A DNA stretch of 64,000 nucleotides, from the NCBI RefSeq assembly GCF_000170795.1, contig NZ_ABCM01000001.1:310001-374000 (forward strand). Direction: 5' to 3'. Below, one piece after another: positions 21,628 through 31,394 of this stretch. Source of the stretch: Pedobacter sp. BAL39. GTDB lineage: Bacteria; Bacteroidota; Bacteroidia; Sphingobacteriales; Sphingobacteriaceae. Positions within the stretch are counted from its first letter, which is position 1. Every line of letters starts with the position of its first letter. The notes beneath the pieces are model-generated. The model worked only from the letters and a program-made list of their open reading frames with translations. It ran no database searches and was not told the origin of the DNA. Both the position numbers and the translations under genes were made by a program.

Positions 21628-23084
21628 TAGCTGATGAGGTTTAGTTGTTCGGTTAATATTTCTTTATCATCAAAGTGATATTTCACACCATTGATATCCT
21701 GATACTTTTCGTGACCTTTCCCCGCCAGGACGATAATGTCGCCTGGTTTAGCCAGATGACACGCAGTTTTTATCGCTTCCCTTCTATCCAGGATACTCAA
21801 CGTCTTGCGTTTGTTTGTCGGTGAAACACCAGCCTCCATCTCACTGAGTATGGTTTGCGGATCTTCGGTACGTGGATTATCGGAAGTCAGAATCACCTTA
21901 TCACTCCAGTCACAAGCCACTTGTGCCATCACCGGACGTTTCGTTTTATCCCTGTCGCCGCCACATCCAATAATGGTAATCACCTGTTCAGTGCCTTTGC
22001 GGATATCCTGAATGGTACTCAACACATTCTGAACGGCATCCGGTGTATGTGCATAATCTACGATCCCTATGATCTGCTGTTTAGAGCTCACATAATCAAA
22101 CCGTCCTTCAGCACCGGTCAGGTTACTTAGTGCAGTCAGTACTGCAAGCTGCTCCTCACCCAACATCATCGCCGTACCGTAAACGGCCAGCAGATTATAT
22201 GCGTTAAAGGAACCAACGAGCTTAAAAAAGACGTCAGCCTGATCAATATCCAGGTGTAATCCGCTGAAACTATTTTCAATGATCTTCGCCTTGAAGTCCG
22301 CCAGCTGTTTTAAGGCATATGTCTTTTTGGTAGCTTTTGTATTCTGCAGCATGACCATTCCATTTCTGTCGTCCAGATTGGTTAACGCAAAGGCATTTGC
22401 AGGAAGGACATCGAAAAATGCTTTTTTTGCTTTGATGTAATTGTCGAATGTATGATGAAAGTCGAGGTGATCATGTGTGATGTTTGAAAACACACCACCC
22501 CTGAAGGTCAGACCTTCAATTCTATGCTGACTTACCGCATGGGAGCTCACCTCCATGAAACAGTATTCACAACCGTCATCTACCATCGACTGCAACAGCT
22601 CATTCAGCGCAATAGGGTCTGGCGTCGTGTGCGTGGAAGGCACAACAACATCATTGATATGGTTCTGCACTGTCGAGATCAAGCCCACCCCATAACCAAG
22701 TTCCCTAAAAAGCTTAAACAACAAGGTTGCAATGGTCGTCTTGCCGTTCGTACCTGTAATACCTATTAATTTCAGCTTCGACGAGGGATGTCCATAAAAA
22801 TTCGCCGCCATTTGTCCAAGTGCGACCGAACTATTTTCAACCTGTATGTAAGTCGCCAGTTCGCGGCGGATTTCAGGAAGCACCTCGCATATCACCACAG
22901 AAGCTCCCGCCTCCACCGTATCATCGATATATTGATGCCCATCAGACATTGTGCCCCTGATGGCAAAAAACACGGAATCTTTTACCACTTTACGGGAATC
23001 AAATACGAGCGCAGTTACCTCCCTGCTGGTATTTCCAACAAGGCTGGTTATCGTAATTCCATATAAAACATCCTGTAACTGCAT
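21627..23084 (-). CDS. murE: UDP-MurNAc-L-Ala-D-Glu--meso-diaminopimelate ligase
   Basis: A 485-residue Mur ligase adding the third stem residue. The ATP loop GTNGKTT is at residues 111-117, the carbamylated-lysine region is [11 protein letters not shown]...YIKAKKAFF, and the substrate-specifying motif near residue 405 reads DNPR, which in this family marks meso-diaminopimelate rather than L-lysine specificity. That agrees with dapA in the same window. It starts one base after the ftsI stop and overlaps mraY by one base. Confidence 0.97.
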   Translation of the reverse strand: MQLQDVLYGITITSLVGNTSREVTALVFDSRKVVKDSVFFAIRGTMSDGHQYIDDTVEAGASVVICEVLPEIRRELATYIQVENSSVALGQMAANFYGHPSSKLKLIGITGTNGKTTIATLLFKLFRELGYGVGLISTVQNHINDVVVPSTHTTPDPIALNELLQSMVDDGCEYCFMEVSSHAVSQHRIEGLTFRGGVFSNITHDHLDFHHTFDNYIKAKKAFFDVLPANAFALTNLDDRNGMVMLQNTKATKKTYALKQLADFKAKIIENSFSGLHLDIDQADVFFKLVGSFNAYNLLAVYGTAMMLGEEQLAVLTALSNLTGAEGRFDYVSSKQQIIGIVDYAHTPDAVQNVLSTIQDIRKGTEQVITIIGCGGDRDKTKRPVMAQVACDWSDKVILTSDNPRTEDPQTILSEMEAGVSPTNKRKTLSILDRREAIKTACHLAKPGDIIVLAGKGHEKYQDINGVKYHFDDKEILTEQLNLIS

Positions 23085-23085
23085 C

Positions 23086-25188
23086 TTATTTTAACTCTAA
23101 TTCTACAAGCAGACCTTTACCAATCTTATTCCCCGAAGGAATGGATTGACTGATCACTTTTCCACTTCCCTTGATTCTTGTCTTTAAACCCGCATTCCCT
23201 AATAAGTATAAGGCATCTTTGAGTCCCATACCGTTCACATTTGGCATAATCCCCTTGATGGAATTGTACTCTTCGTATACCACGCCATTGCTGGTGTCCA
23301 CACTATTGAAATAGGTCGAACGCGCCGCATACAGCGCCTTGATACCAAATGCATTGTACACCTTTTTTACTGGTTTACTCTGCCCCGCTTTTGCTTCCGG
23401 ATTTTTGGTATTACCCACCAGATGGTCATTCACACTGTGGTACATCTCCGTATCACTGGCATAAATACGGTCAGCAATCTCCTTGAACACCGGTCCTGCA
23501 ACCTGTGCACCATAATACCCGTTCTTCGGCCCATTGATGGATACCATAATCGAATACTTTGGCTTATCAGCCGGGAAATAACCGCAAAATGAAGCTTGAT
23601 AGCTTCGCTTTGCACGATATCCCAAATTCCGGTCTGCCACCTGTGCCGTCCCTGTTTTTCCAGCCACCCGATAAAATGGCGAACCCATCTGCTTTCCGGT
23701 GCCACGGACCACCACATTTTCCAGCATGGCCTGTAATTTCTTCACCGTCTTTTCAGAACAGATCCTTTCGCTGATCACCCTTGCATGAAACTGCTCAATA
23801 GGGTTGCCTAACCGCCGGATCTCCTTAACAAAGATCGGAGCGATATATTTACCATCATTTGCCACCGCATTATAAAAGGCCAGTATCTGTAGCGGTGTAA
23901 TCTGCATCTCATAACCATAAGCCATCTGCGGCAATGTCATATTCTTATTCCAGTCTTTAAACGAAGGATTCTTAATCACCGGCTTTGTCTCGCCGGGGAT
24001 CTGTAATCCCAATCGTTTGTTCATATGAATATCATACAGGTGGTCTGTAAATTGTGACGGGTTATCCTGATAATGTGCATTTACCAGCTTCGCTACAGCG
24101 GTGTTCGAAGATTCTTCAAATGCCTTCGTTACCGTCACCGTACCAATACCACCATGAGAGTCCTTGATCGTATGTCCAGGAATCCGGTATGTACCGTCTC
24201 CTGTGGCCACATAAGTATTTGTATCTACTTTACCGTCTTCGAGCAGCGCCATATAAGAAGCCAGCTTAAAGGTCGACCCCGGATCCTGACTTCCTCCAAT
24301 GGCATAGTTGAACTGCTCGGTATACTCACCATCTTTGCCGCGGGTATAGTTAGCCACCGCACGCACCTCACCGGTATTCACTTCCATTAAAATAACCGTA
24401 CCATGATCTGCATCGCTGATCTTCAGTTGCTTTTCAAGAGCCGACTGCGCCAGATCCTGCATATTAATATCAATGGTGGAAATAATATCTGCTCCCTCTT
24501 TTGGTGCTACTTCAGCTTCATCATTCACCGGCATCCACACACCGCCTGCAATACGCTGAACAAGACGTTTACCACTCTCTCCGTCAATATAACCTCCATA
24601 AGCACCTTCCAGGCCTACACCATTGTCAACATTCGGATTTTTATACCCAATGGTCCTGGAAGCCAAAAATTTAAATGGCTTAATCCTTTTATTTTGCTGC
24701 ACCGCAATCAAACCACCGGAATACTTTCCAATGTTGAATAATGGAAAACTACGGATAACCTTCAGCTCCTGGTACCCAACTTTACGTTTGATCAGCAGGT
24801 AACGTGCGCTATCAGCCCTTGCAGACCGCAGGTACCTGGAATATTCTTTGGGTGTTTTGTCTTTAAAAAATGTCGACAGGCTCATGGCCAGCGAATCTAC
24901 CTTACTATTAAAAATATGGTCGTCTTCAATGCCACCCGCATATAGGTCCATCCTCAGCTCATACTCCGGAATGGAGGTCGCCAGCAGACTCCCATCTACA
25001 GAATAAATATTCCCGCGCGCTGCCTCCACATTGATATACTTAGTAGAGAGGCTGTCGGCCATGGCACGCCACTTATGCCCCTCTACAAATTGTACATCAC
25101 AAAGCCTGATAATTACTGCCACGGCAAGCAGAACTATCAGTCCGAAAGACAGATAAACACGCAATAATATGTTAGCTCTAATATTCAT
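23086..25188 (-). CDS. ftsI: Septal penicillin-binding protein FtsI (class B transpeptidase with PASTA)
   Basis: A 700-residue class B PBP that cross-links septal peptidoglycan. One N-terminal membrane span (about residues 9-28), then the dimerisation/pedestal domain with EAARGNIYSVDG, then the transpeptidase domain with SxxK as S305-K308 (GSTFK), SxN as S360/S361-N362 and KTGT at 511-514. The last ~60 residues (from about 640, IMPNVNGMGLKDALYLLGNAG) look like a PASTA domain, absent from E. coli FtsI but frequent in Gram-positive PBPs and Bacteroidota. It overlaps the ftsL-like gene by 11 bases. Confidence 0.96.
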   Translation of the reverse strand: MNIRANILLRVYLSFGLIVLLAVAVIIRLCDVQFVEGHKWRAMADSLSTKYINVEAARGNIYSVDGSLLATSIPEYELRMDLYAGGIEDDHIFNSKVDSLAMSLSTFFKDKTPKEYSRYLRSARADSARYLLIKRKVGYQELKVIRSFPLFNIGKYSGGLIAVQQNKRIKPFKFLASRTIGYKNPNVDNGVGLEGAYGGYIDGESGKRLVQRIAGGVWMPVNDEAEVAPKEGADIISTIDINMQDLAQSALEKQLKISDADHGTVILMEVNTGEVRAVANYTRGKDGEYTEQFNYAIGGSQDPGSTFKLASYMALLEDGKVDTNTYVATGDGTYRIPGHTIKDSHGGIGTVTVTKAFEESSNTAVAKLVNAHYQDNPSQFTDHLYDIHMNKRLGLQIPGETKPVIKNPSFKDWNKNMTLPQMAYGYEMQITPLQILAFYNAVANDGKYIAPIFVKEIRRLGNPIEQFHARVISERICSEKTVKKLQAMLENVVVRGTGKQMGSPFYRVAGKTGTAQVADRNLGYRAKRSYQASFCGYFPADKPKYSIMVSINGPKNGYYGAQVAGPVFKEIADRIYASDTEMYHSVNDHLVGNTKNPEAKAGQSKPVKKVYNAFGIKALYAARSTYFNSVDTSNGVVYEEYNSIKGIMPNVNGMGLKDALYLLGNAGLKTRIKGSGKVISQSIPSGNKIGKGLLVELELK

Positions 25189-25606
25189 TGGCGTTGACTA
25201 CTATTTTTTTCGGGGGTTCGGTTAGTTCCCTAATTCCCAGTGTATCTACTTTTTTTGCTACCTCTGTAAGCTTACTTTTAAACATCAGGTCCGCTTTCAG
25301 CGACTTATATTCCCAGCTCAGCTCCTTTACTTCTTTATTCAATTTATCTATACTCCTGATGTTCTTCACCGCCATATGACTATTGGCAATGTAAAGCATA
25401 CACAACACGGACAGAAAGATCAAAAACGGTAACATGTCTGTCGCCGCTTCCTTGGTCACCACTCCCTCGGTAAACAATTTCTTAAAAAAGGCTTTACTTC
25501 CCTCAGGCTCTTCTTCCCGCTCCTTACGGCGTGGACGTTTCACCACAATTTCTTCCGGCTCCGGATCTTCTTCCTCCGCTATCCTCGTTCTGAATTCGTT
25601 ATTCAT
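25178..25606 (-). CDS. ftsL: FtsL-like cell division protein
   Basis: A 142-residue bitopic protein. A charged cytoplasmic N-terminus rich in Glu/Arg/Lys (residues 1-55) precedes one membrane span at about 58-76 (LPFLIFLSVLCMLYIAN) and a periplasmic coiled-coil-like segment (IDKLNKEVKELSWEYKSLKADL). FtsL proteins are poorly conserved in sequence; size, topology and place between rsmH and ftsI identify it. It overlaps rsmH by four bases and ftsI by eleven. The cytoplasmic tail is longer than in E. coli FtsL. Confidence 0.85.
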   Translation of the reverse strand: MNNEFRTRIAEEEDPEPEEIVVKRPRRKEREEEPEGSKAFFKKLFTEGVVTKEAATDMLPFLIFLSVLCMLYIANSHMAVKNIRSIDKLNKEVKELSWEYKSLKADLMFKSKLTEVAKKVDTLGIRELTEPPKKIVVNANEY

Positions 25607-26508
25607 AACTTTTCTCCTATCCTGAGCTTCGCACTCCTAGCGCGACTGTTCCGCTCTACTTCATCAGGCTCAGCAACAATCGCCTTGCGTGTAATTACTT
25701 TAAAAGGCTTCAGTTCATTACCAAAAAAATCCTTTTCCACTTCTCCTTTAAACTTCCCCTTAGCAATAAAACTTTTCACCGGACGGTCTTCCAGAGAATG
25801 ATAAGACATGACAACCAAACGACCGCCTTCTTTCAGCACATCAGCAGTCTGCATCAGAAAACTCTCCAACACTGTAATCTCTGCATTCACTTCTATACGC
25901 AGCGCCTGAAAGACCTGCGCCATATACTTATGCTCTTTACCTTTTGGAATGTGTGCCGCAGCAGCACGCTTGAAATCTGCAAGTGATGCTATAGGACGCT
26001 CCAGACGGCCGGTCACTACTGCATTAGCCAGCGACTTTGCGTTTTTCACTTCACCATAAATCCCAAATATTTTATGCAGCTGATCCTCTGTGTAGGTATT
26101 CAAAACATCGGAGGCCTTCAGCGCCCCCTGTTTATCCATTCTCATATCCAGCAACGACTCAAAACGGGTCGAAAAGCCACGCTCAGGAACATCGAACTGA
26201 TGAGAAGAAACACCCAGATCGGCAAGAATACCATCTACAGTCTTGTAACCCAACAAACGCAGGTTGTTTTTTAGAAATGCAAAATTCTGATCTACAAAAT
26301 AAAACCGGGGATCGTCAATCTTATTCAATTGCGCATCCGGATCCTGATCGAAAGAAATGAGCACACCATCTTTACCAAGGTGCTTCAGTATCTCACGGGA
26401 ATGTCCGCCACCACCAAAGGTCACATCCACATACACTCCGTCCGGCTTGATATTCAAACCGTCAATGCACTCTTTTAACATGACAGGAACGTGGTAATTA
26501 TTTTCCAT
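25603..26508 (-). CDS. rsmH: 16S rRNA (cytosine-1402-N4)-methyltransferase
   Basis: A 301-residue SAM-dependent methyltransferase (formerly MraW) that modifies C1402 in the 30S decoding centre. The start YHVPVMLKECIDGL, SAM-binding loop DVTFGGGGHSREIL, ADLGVSSHQFD, and the C-terminal SYHSLEDRPVK and RNSRARSAKLR are standard RsmH blocks. It overlaps mraZ by 11 bases, as usual in this cluster. Confidence 0.98.
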   Translation of the reverse strand: MENNYHVPVMLKECIDGLNIKPDGVYVDVTFGGGGHSREILKHLGKDGVLISFDQDPDAQLNKIDDPRFYFVDQNFAFLKNNLRLLGYKTVDGILADLGVSSHQFDVPERGFSTRFESLLDMRMDKQGALKASDVLNTYTEDQLHKIFGIYGEVKNAKSLANAVVTGRLERPIASLADFKRAAAAHIPKGKEHKYMAQVFQALRIEVNAEITVLESFLMQTADVLKEGGRLVVMSYHSLEDRPVKSFIAKGKFKGEVEKDFFGNELKPFKVITRKAIVAEPDEVERNSRARSAKLRIGEKL

Positions 26509-26971
26509 CTTCCCTCCTGTTTTTATTGCCCATCACCTCCTCAGCAAGCATTGCAAAATCTTCAGGTTCCTTATCAAATAAAGCATCGTAAGCTTTTTTC
26601 GACCAAACCTCAATTTTATCAAACTGACAAGCCAGGATCAGCTCGGCATTAATTTCTATACCGGCAGACTCCAGTAAAGACTTCGGTAAATTCACCCGAC
26701 CAGTAGCATCCAACGTCAATTCCGTCGCGCCACGGGTAAAATATCTAATAAATTCTCTTGTTTTTTGTTCGTATGGATTCAGCTTACTCAACTCTTCTAC
26801 TATCCCTTCCCACACTTTCTTAGGATAGATTACCAGGTGCTTCTCAAAACCCCTGTTAATCACAAGTCCCTCTTGCTCAACGTTGGGCAATTGTTTTTTC
26901 AGAGACGAAGGAACCATCAAGCGGCCTTTCGCATCCAATTTACAATCAAATTCTCCTAACAGTTGAACCAT
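26498..26971 (-). CDS. mraZ: Transcriptional regulator MraZ
   Basis: A 157-residue protein with two SpoVT/AbrB-like domains (about residues 5-50 and 80-125), each with a MraZ-type DxKGR / DATGR motif: LDAKGRLMVPSSLKK and LDATGRVNLPKSL. MraZ forms a ring and represses its own division cluster in E. coli by binding three short repeats at the promoter. First gene of the cluster; candidate operator repeats lie just upstream. Confidence 0.97.
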   Translation of the reverse strand: MVQLLGEFDCKLDAKGRLMVPSSLKKQLPNVEQEGLVINRGFEKHLVIYPKKVWEGIVEELSKLNPYEQKTREFIRYFTRGATELTLDATGRVNLPKSLLESAGIEINAELILACQFDKIEVWSKKAYDALFDKEPEDFAMLAEEVMGNKNRREDGK

Positions 26972-27014
26972 TTTTATATGTGCACTTTTTATGTAGTGTA
27001 AAAATAGATATTTC

Positions 27015-27068
27015 TACCACTTTTTACCACAATCTACCACAAAAAATTATCAACATATTTCGTACCAC
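27015..27068 (-). promoter_or_regulatory. Candidate MraZ operator: GTGGTA repeats
   Basis: Read on the minus strand, GTGGTA occurs three times with exact 10-base spacing (forward TACCAC at 27015-27020, 27025-27030 and 27035-27040), and a fourth copy sits at 27063-27068. E. coli MraZ binds three TGGGN repeats separated by five bases, i.e. the same 10-base period. The repeats end 44 bases before the mraZ start codon and overlap where a promoter would be expected. Assignment is by analogy. Confidence 0.7.
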
Positions 27069-27121
27069 AAATTTTCGTCCTTTAAAGCACTGAAAAGGCC
27101 GAAAATATGGTGGTAAAAAAA

Positions 27122-27151
27122 ACAGGCGTTTCGCCAAAACGAAACGCCTGT
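27122..27151 (-). terminator. Terminator of pgk
   Basis: Perfect 12-bp stem ACAGGCGTTTCG/CGAAACGCCTGT with a 6-base loop; the minus-strand copy ends in eight T. It lies 20 bases after the pgk stop and separates it from the division cluster. Confidence 0.9.
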
Positions 27152-27171
27152 CTTAAAATCAGCTCAGTATA

Positions 27172-28365
27172 TTATTCATTAATCGCCTTAACACCAGGCA
27201 GTTCCTTTCCTTCCATATATTCAAGCAATGCACCACCACCAGTAGAAACATAACTCACCTCATCTTCCAGGTTGAACTTGGCAATCGCCGCAGCAGAGTC
27301 TCCACCACCAATCAGTGAGAAAGCACCGTTTTCTTTGGTCGCAGCTACCACCGCATCAGCAACTGCACGTGTACCATGCTCAAAATTTGCCATCTCAAAA
27401 ACACCCATAGGACCATTCCACAACAAGGTTTTTGATCCTTTGATCACATCTGAAAACAACGCTACAGTTTTAGGACCGATATCAAGCCCCATCCAGTCTG
27501 CAGGAATAGCTCCTGAATCGACAGATTTTTGAGCAGCATCATTATCAAATTTATCCGCAATCACGGTATCAACCGGTAGATAAAGGTTTACGCCTTTAGC
27601 TTTTGCTTTATCCAGCAGCTCCAGGCAAAGCGCCATTCTATCTTCTTCCAAAAGCGAAGTACCGATCTCACCACCCTGCGCCTTTGCAAAGGTGTAAGCC
27701 ATACCACCGCCAATGATAAGATTATCTACTTTATCAAGAAGACTCTCAATCAAAAGAATTTTATCAGAAACCTTCGCACCACCCATAATAGCAGTGAAAG
27801 GCTTCACAGCACCATGGTTTACTTTTTCTGCATTTTTCAACTCTTCAGCCATCAGGTAGCCGAAGTATTTATCATTAGGAAAGAACTCAGCAACAATCGC
27901 CGTAGAAGCATGTGCACGGTGAGCAGTACCAAAAGCATCATTCACATAAACATCACCGAGCTTCGACAGCTTCTCTGCAAAATCACGGTCTCCTTTTTCT
28001 TCCTCTTTATAGAAACGAAGGTTCTCCAACAGCAATACCTGTCCGGGACTCAGATTTTTCGCTTTCTCAACAGCAGATTCACCAATGCAATCATCCGCAA
28101 ACTTCACCTCGATATCCAGCATTCTTGAAAGATCACCAAGGATATGTTTCAGGGAATACTTATCCTCAGGACCACCTTTAGGCCGCCCCAGGTGAGACAT
28201 CAGGATCACCGCTCCACCATCATTTAATATTTTGGTGATGGTAGGAAGTGCTGCACGCATCCTTTTATCATCAGTAATGTTAAACTCCTTGTCTAAAGGA
28301 ACGTTAAAATCTACCCGGATTAAAGCTTTCTTGTCTTTGAAATTGCATTGATCTATTGTTCTCAT
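27172..28365 (-). CDS. pgk: Phosphoglycerate kinase
   Basis: A 397-residue glycolytic kinase converting 1,3-bisphosphoglycerate and ADP to 3-phosphoglycerate and ATP. Motifs: RVDFNVPLD near residue 18, [10 protein letters not shown], the hinge/nucleotide block GGAKVSDKI, and the C-terminal GGGDSAAAI. The frame extends to 28434, but ATG 28365 gives the family start [20 protein letters not shown]. It follows the GNAT gene by 40 bases and is probably in one unit with it. Confidence 0.98.
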   Translation of the reverse strand: MRTIDQCNFKDKKALIRVDFNVPLDKEFNITDDKRMRAALPTITKILNDGGAVILMSHLGRPKGGPEDKYSLKHILGDLSRMLDIEVKFADDCIGESAVEKAKNLSPGQVLLLENLRFYKEEEKGDRDFAEKLSKLGDVYVNDAFGTAHRAHASTAIVAEFFPNDKYFGYLMAEELKNAEKVNHGAVKPFTAIMGGAKVSDKILLIESLLDKVDNLIIGGGMAYTFAKAQGGEIGTSLLEEDRMALCLELLDKAKAKGVNLYLPVDTVIADKFDNDAAQKSVDSGAIPADWMGLDIGPKTVALFSDVIKGSKTLLWNGPMGVFEMANFEHGTRAVADAVVAATKENGAFSLIGGGDSAAAIAKFNLEDEVSYVSTGGGALLEYMEGKELPGVKAINE

Positions 28366-28405
28366 TCTATTTAATTTTAGTATTCTGGTTGCTAAATTAT
28401 ACTGT

Positions 28406-28885
28406 TCAACCCTGATCAGGAAACTTATGATCAAAAGTTACCCCCGGCGTCCCCCCGTTTATCTTTCTCAGCATATTATAATGAGGACCTATGCCAGGCA
28501 CCTCAAACACATCTGAGATTAGACTGAAACCCAGTCTGGTATAAAAACCCACCGCAGTACTGCGTGTGTTGCACCAAATATAAGAAGCATTAACGGATGT
28601 CAGCTCATCAATTGCAAATTTTATCACACTTGCACCATATCCTTTTCCGGAAAAGGAACTGTCCGACGCCATTCCACGGAGCCGGTATCCTCCGGGCCCA
28701 TAATCAGGATGATCTTCAGGAAAAAAAGTGGCTATGGAAACGAGTTGTTCATCAACAAAATAACCAAGATGAAAACATCCTACCTCCCTGTCTGTAGGAA
28801 GAATACAGGTCTCCGGGGGTTGTCCATTTCTCAATACGGTACTTCTGAGCGCGAGGGTATTTTGTAGCAAAATATAATTGACCAT
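28406..28885 (-). CDS. GNAT family N-acetyltransferase
   Basis: A 159-residue acetyl-CoA-dependent acyltransferase of the GNAT fold. The acetyl-CoA loop is [20 protein letters not shown] (residues about 68-87), and the C-terminal strand-helix region reads [20 protein letters not shown]. The substrate cannot be told; small cytoplasmic GNATs acetylate amines, peptides or protein ends. It sits between gap and pgk, an unusual insertion into a glycolytic pair. Confidence 0.85.
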   Translation of the reverse strand: MVNYILLQNTLALRSTVLRNGQPPETCILPTDREVGCFHLGYFVDEQLVSIATFFPEDHPDYGPGGYRLRGMASDSSFSGKGYGASVIKFAIDELTSVNASYIWCNTRSTAVGFYTRLGFSLISDVFEVPGIGPHYNMLRKINGGTPGVTFDHKFPDQG

Positions 28886-28984
28886 GCAATGCGGGAGCTT
28901 TATTTCAACAGTTAGTTTTGTAATGTTCTTTTCGCTCCCTTAACGTCAATTTTTATGCCTTTATGTCATTTTATGAAAAATTAA

Positions 28985-29974
28985 TCAACTATTCCCTATT
29001 CTCTTTAACAGATCCACCAATCGGTGGGAATACCCCGACTCATTATCGTACCATCCCACAACCTTTACCAGATCGCCTACAATAGATGTCAGTCCTGCAT
29101 CAAAAATACAGGAATGCGGATTATCAAGGATGTCAACCGACACAATCGGGTCTTCTGTATATTCAAGCAACCTGCTGAGCTCATTTTCTGCAGCTTCCTT
29201 GAAAGCCGCGTTGATCTCTTCAATTGTTGCCGGCTTTTTAAGGATACAGGTAAAATCTGTCAGCGACCCATTTAAAACGGGTACCCGGATACCCGCGCCG
29301 CCTAGCTTGCCATCCAAATGAGGAAAAATATGGGTAATGGCCTTTGCAGCGCCTGTACTCGTCGGAATGATCGATGCAGACGCAGCTCTCGCCCTCCGCA
29401 GGTCTTTGTGTGGAGCATCATGCAGGTTCTGATCACCAGTCATGGAGTGTACGGTGGTGATATATCCTTCCACCACTCCCCATTTTTCCTCCAGGATTTT
29501 GATCATCGGAGCTACATTATTTGTTGTGCATGAAGCATTAGAGAGCACTGCCGCATGCAGGTCGACCTGATCATCATTCACACCCAGCACTACCATCGGA
29601 ATATCTTTGTCGGCAGCGGGCGCCGAAATCAACACCTGTTTGGCGCCGGCCTGAAGGTGAAGTTCAGCACCTTTCCTGGTCACAAACTTCCCTGTAGACT
29701 CTACAACAACGTCGATGCCCAGTTCAGCCCAGGGTAGTAGTTCAGGTTTAGATTCTGAAAACACCAAAATGCGCTTCCCATCAATCAGTAAGACACCATC
29801 CTCTACAGCAACCGTGCCTTTAAACCCCCTGTGCACGGTATCATATTTGAATAAATGTGCCATTGTGGAAGGATCCCCCAAATCATTGATCGCCACCACA
29901 TCAAGACCTTGCTCCAATGCGGCGCGCAAAAAGACCCGCCCGATCCTGCCAAATCCATTAACCGCTATTCTCAT
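28985..29974 (-). CDS. gap: Type I glyceraldehyde-3-phosphate dehydrogenase
   Basis: A 329-residue NAD-dependent enzyme of glycolysis. Rossmann motif NGFGRIGR at residues 6-13, catalytic cysteine C149 in SNASCTTN, and the active-site histidine in TTVHSMTGDQ. The acidic D31 after the second strand (INDLGD) favours NAD over NADP. Pgk, which uses its product, is encoded just downstream on the same strand. Confidence 0.97.
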   Translation of the reverse strand: MRIAVNGFGRIGRVFLRAALEQGLDVVAINDLGDPSTMAHLFKYDTVHRGFKGTVAVEDGVLLIDGKRILVFSESKPELLPWAELGIDVVVESTGKFVTRKGAELHLQAGAKQVLISAPAADKDIPMVVLGVNDDQVDLHAAVLSNASCTTNNVAPMIKILEEKWGVVEGYITTVHSMTGDQNLHDAPHKDLRRARAASASIIPTSTGAAKAITHIFPHLDGKLGGAGIRVPVLNGSLTDFTCILKKPATIEEINAAFKEAAENELSRLLEYTEDPIVSVDILDNPHSCIFDAGLTSIVGDLVKVVGWYDNESGYSHRLVDLLKRIGNS

Positions 29975-29998
29975 TTATTTATATTTCTATTGACGCGG

Positions 29999-30006
29999 CA
30001 AAAGTA
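29999..30006 (-). promoter_or_regulatory. Candidate -7 box for gap
   Basis: Minus strand TACTTTTG matches TAnnTTTG exactly, 24 bases upstream of the gap start. The -33 region shows no clear TTG at 19-21 bases. Confidence 0.5.
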
Positions 30007-30167
30007 CCTATATTCTATAATGTACAGGTAACCTTTGCCAACAGAAAATATAAAATTACAAAACCTCGCAATTTGAAAAATACCGAAATTACCAATCCAT
30101 CGGTGAATGTCTGAAATGTATAGATTAAAACATTTATCTTGTGGGATTATTTCAACAACAACAAATT

Positions 30168-31394
30168 ATGGTTTCGTCAAAAAAGGCTGCACTCAGTTTC
30201 ATTTTCATCACGCTGCTACTGGATGTAATTGGAATCGGCATCATCATCCCCGTATTCCCTCAGCTGATAGAAAACCTGATCCACGGTACCATCAGCCAGG
30301 CTTCGCAGTGGAGCGGACTGCTCACCTTCGCCTATGCTGTAATGCAGTTTATATTCGCCCCGGTTATTGGCAACCTTAGCGACAAGTATGGACGCCGCCC
30401 AGTATTGCTACTTTCCCTATTCGGTTTTGGAATCGACTATATTTTTCTGGCCTTCGCCCCCACGATATGGTGGTTGTTTGTGGGCCGTATCATCGCCGGC
30501 ATCTTCGGTGCCAGCATCACCACCGCAACAGCCTACATTGCAGACATCAGCACAAAAGAAGACCGCGCGCAGAATTTCGGCCTCATCGGCGCAGCATTCG
30601 GACTGGGATTTGTTATCGGCCCTGCTTTAGGGGGTATTCTGGGCAATTGGGGGCCAAAAGTCCCTTTCATCGCAGCAGCAGTATTGACCCTGATCAATGT
30701 AATTTATGGTTATTTCGTTCTTCCGGAATCGCTTTCCAAAGAACACCGGCGTGAGTTCGACTGGTCCAGGGCCAATCCTCTGGGCTCATTAATGCAGCTC
30801 AAAAAATATAAGGGTGTAGGTGGACTGATTGTTGCCATGATCTTTATTTATATTGCCGGACATGCTCTGCAGAGCACCTGGACATTCATCAATATTGAGC
30901 GGTTCCAATGGAGCACCGTACTCATCGGATTCTCCCTGGCAACGGTAGGGATCCTGATCGCCATCGTGCAGGGAGGACTCATCCGCTACATCAATCCAAA
31001 ACTGGGAAATGAAAAAAGTATTTATATCGGACTCGCCATGTATGCACTTGGACTGGTGCTCTTTGCTTTTGCCGATAAAAGCTGGATGATGTTTGCCATC
31101 CTCGTCCCGTACTGCCTGGGTGGGATCGCAGGCCCTGCATTGCAGGCCATCATCTCCGGAAATGTGCCTCAGAATGAACAGGGGGAGCTACAGGGTGCAC
31201 TCACCAGCCTGATGAGCGCCACCTCCATTGTCGGCCCACTCCTGATGACCAACCTCTTCGCCTGGTTCACCGGCCCCAAAGCACCCTTTCAATTTTCGGG
31301 AGCGCCTTTCCTCGCCGGTGCGGTACTCATGCTGCTCAGCGCATGGCTCTCCGCAAAAACAATGAAGAAAGACGCCTTTATCAATAGAAAATAA
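30168..31394 (+). CDS. MFS transporter, TetA-like drug/H+ antiporter family
   Basis: A 408-residue membrane protein with about twelve spans. Motif A in the loop between spans 2 and 3 is GNLSDKYGRRPVLL, and DVIGIGIIIPVFP in span 1 and IADISTKEDRAQNFGLIGAAFGLGFVIGPALGG in spans 4-5 (motif C region) are typical of TCR/TetA-type exporters. These usually pump tetracycline or other drugs out in exchange for protons; many homologues without proven resistance exist, so the substrate is open. A GTG at 30141 is possible, but ATG 30168 gives the usual short N-terminus. Confidence 0.85.
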   Translation: MVSSKKAALSFIFITLLLDVIGIGIIIPVFPQLIENLIHGTISQASQWSGLLTFAYAVMQFIFAPVIGNLSDKYGRRPVLLLSLFGFGIDYIFLAFAPTIWWLFVGRIIAGIFGASITTATAYIADISTKEDRAQNFGLIGAAFGLGFVIGPALGGILGNWGPKVPFIAAAVLTLINVIYGYFVLPESLSKEHRREFDWSRANPLGSLMQLKKYKGVGGLIVAMIFIYIAGHALQSTWTFINIERFQWSTVLIGFSLATVGILIAIVQGGLIRYINPKLGNEKSIYIGLAMYALGLVLFAFADKSWMMFAILVPYCLGGIAGPALQAIISGNVPQNEQGELQGALTSLMSATSIVGPLLMTNLFAWFTGPKAPFQFSGAPFLAGAVLMLLSAWLSAKTMKKDAFINRK

